64,000 nt of DNA. It comes from a virus. The stretch lies in the IMG/VR virus record IMGVR_UViG_3300023174_000040, positions 124,001-188,000 of that record. One strand, 5' to 3'. Positions 63,449 through 64,000 of the stretch are shown piece after piece (position 1 is the stretch's first letter; the number at the start of each line of letters is the position of its first letter). The notes below the pieces were generated by a model that ran no database searches, was not told the DNA's origin, and saw only the letters and a program-made list of their open reading frames with translations. The position numbers were made by a program, and so were the translations under genes.

Positions 63449-63631
63449 ATGCTTAACCTCGAAAAAATTAGTGATTTTCATTATAAAAGCTTTTACGGAT
63501 ACTTTTTATTTAAAAAGAATGAATCTAGCTGGGTGTTCATTCCTTTTGAAAAAGAATTTAACACCGAAGAGTTGATGGAAGTATTTGGTATCTTAAAGAG
63601 TCTTGATAATCAAAAATTTTCAAATAGTTGA
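63449..63631 (+). CDS. hypothetical protein, 60 aa
   Basis: SD GAGGGC; MLNLEKISDFHYKSFYGYFLFKKNESSWVFIPFEKEF.... Expressed behind RNA element copy 2. Confidence 0.55.
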   Translation: MLNLEKISDFHYKSFYGYFLFKKNESSWVFIPFEKEFNTEELMEVFGILKSLDNQKFSNS

Positions 63632-64000
63632 TTCTTTATTTCCGTTCGAAGATAAGACCTTTTCGCCGGTGTTTTTGATGTCGTAGTAAAAAGAATCGGT
63701 GTCTTCTGTTGTCCACCGGTCTGCATTCTCACAAACGAATATTTGTTTATCCACTTTATATTTAGGAATATTGTCGATCTTTAATGGGTTATTAATAAAG
63801 TTGCTATCTCTCCATAGTATTCTATTGTTTGGCTGAAGAGCAAAGTGTCCATTATCAAGTTTGATTAGGTGTGCATTTTTATAATCTTGGGGAGTATCGC
63901 TATAAGAGTTATTTTCCCAATCAAAGGTCATCATGTATGTTCCCCATACTAATGATTTATCTTTTAATATAACTTCACATCTTTTATTAACAAGATAAGT
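63620..64000 (-). CDS. conserved phage protein, 5' end beyond the window
   Basis: The frame stays open from the right edge: KRCEVILKDKSLVWGTYMMTFDWENNSYSD, then YKNAHLIKLDNGHFALQPNNRI. I recall FALQPNNRI and TFDW from conserved phage proteins. The C-terminal codons overlap the partial RNA element. Confidence 0.65.
   Translation of the reverse strand, partial: TYLVNKRCEVILKDKSLVWGTYMMTFDWENNSYSDTPQDYKNAHLIKLDNGHFALQPNNRILWRDSNFINNPLKIDNIPKYKVDKQIFVCENADRWTTEDTDSFYYDIKNTGEKVLSSNGNKESTI
63634..63667 (+). repeat. partial third copy of the RNA element
   Basis: TTTATTTCCGTTCGAAGATA and CCTTTTCGCC match the 3' half of copies 1 and 2. The 5' half is absent. Confidence 0.5.

Overview
The window looks like part of a large double-stranded DNA phage genome, or a phage-like megaplasmid. 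It is AT-rich and packed with short, often overlapping genes of the conserved-hypothetical phage kind, with tRNA genes, homing endonucleases and many glycosyltransferases. No capsid, tail, DNA polymerase or RNA polymerase gene was recognised. A planctomycete host is suggested, not proven, by two prepilin-type N termini (one ending LLVPAIQQ) and a secreted Cys-rich protein of planctomycete type.

The most striking feature is a repeated promoter-like motif. Twelve long copies (GTTTCYYTYY followed by GGTACGGT) start transcription units at 6.4-29.4 kb and 44.3-45.4 kb. About 40 shorter copies (core GGTACGG or AGTACGG) stand before almost every gene from 45.7 to 60.3 kb. All copies I found are on the + strand. 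Two tRNA genes begin in or directly after the core, and most leaders fold into a short hairpin starting at the GG of the core. I infer that transcription starts at that GG, so that many RNAs carry a 5'-terminal stem-loop.

Layout. 0-4 kb: GRWPEAE-repeat protein, prepilin-SGNH hydrolase fusion, structured RNA. 4.0-5.3 kb: solitary IS605-type tnpB element. 5.8-6.3 kb: reverse csrA operon. 6.4-18.9 kb: conserved small phage genes, metallophosphoesterase, SWIM zinc finger, acyl carrier protein, J-domain protein, MoxR ATPase with VWA metalloprotease. 19-27 kb: glycosyltransferases, methyltransferase, P-loop kinase, remnant homing nuclease. 27-36.6 kb: densely overlapping tiny genes with repeated GGAGAATAACTAATG start regions, tandem duplications and a second structured RNA; no GGTACGGT motif from 29.5 to 44.3 kb. 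36.7-44 kb: second phosphoesterase, further glycosyl/methyltransferases, a DUF2294 gene. 44.3-60.3 kb: array of one-gene units, each with its own motif, including five of the six paralogous HTH proteins and tRNA-Lys, tRNA-Ser and tRNA-Glu. 60.3-64 kb: SET protein, nuclease-like fusion, tRNA-Gln with a half-tRNA, homing endonuclease, and a repeated riboswitch-like RNA element.

The 44-60 kb array resembles the early, host-takeover region of a large phage: many small proteins, each separately expressed. The HTH paralogues are plausible regulators of it. Short tandem duplications (about 8-38 bp), several of which break genes, are scattered through the window and suggest a characteristic mutational process. 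All functional statements come from reading the sequence; no database search was run.
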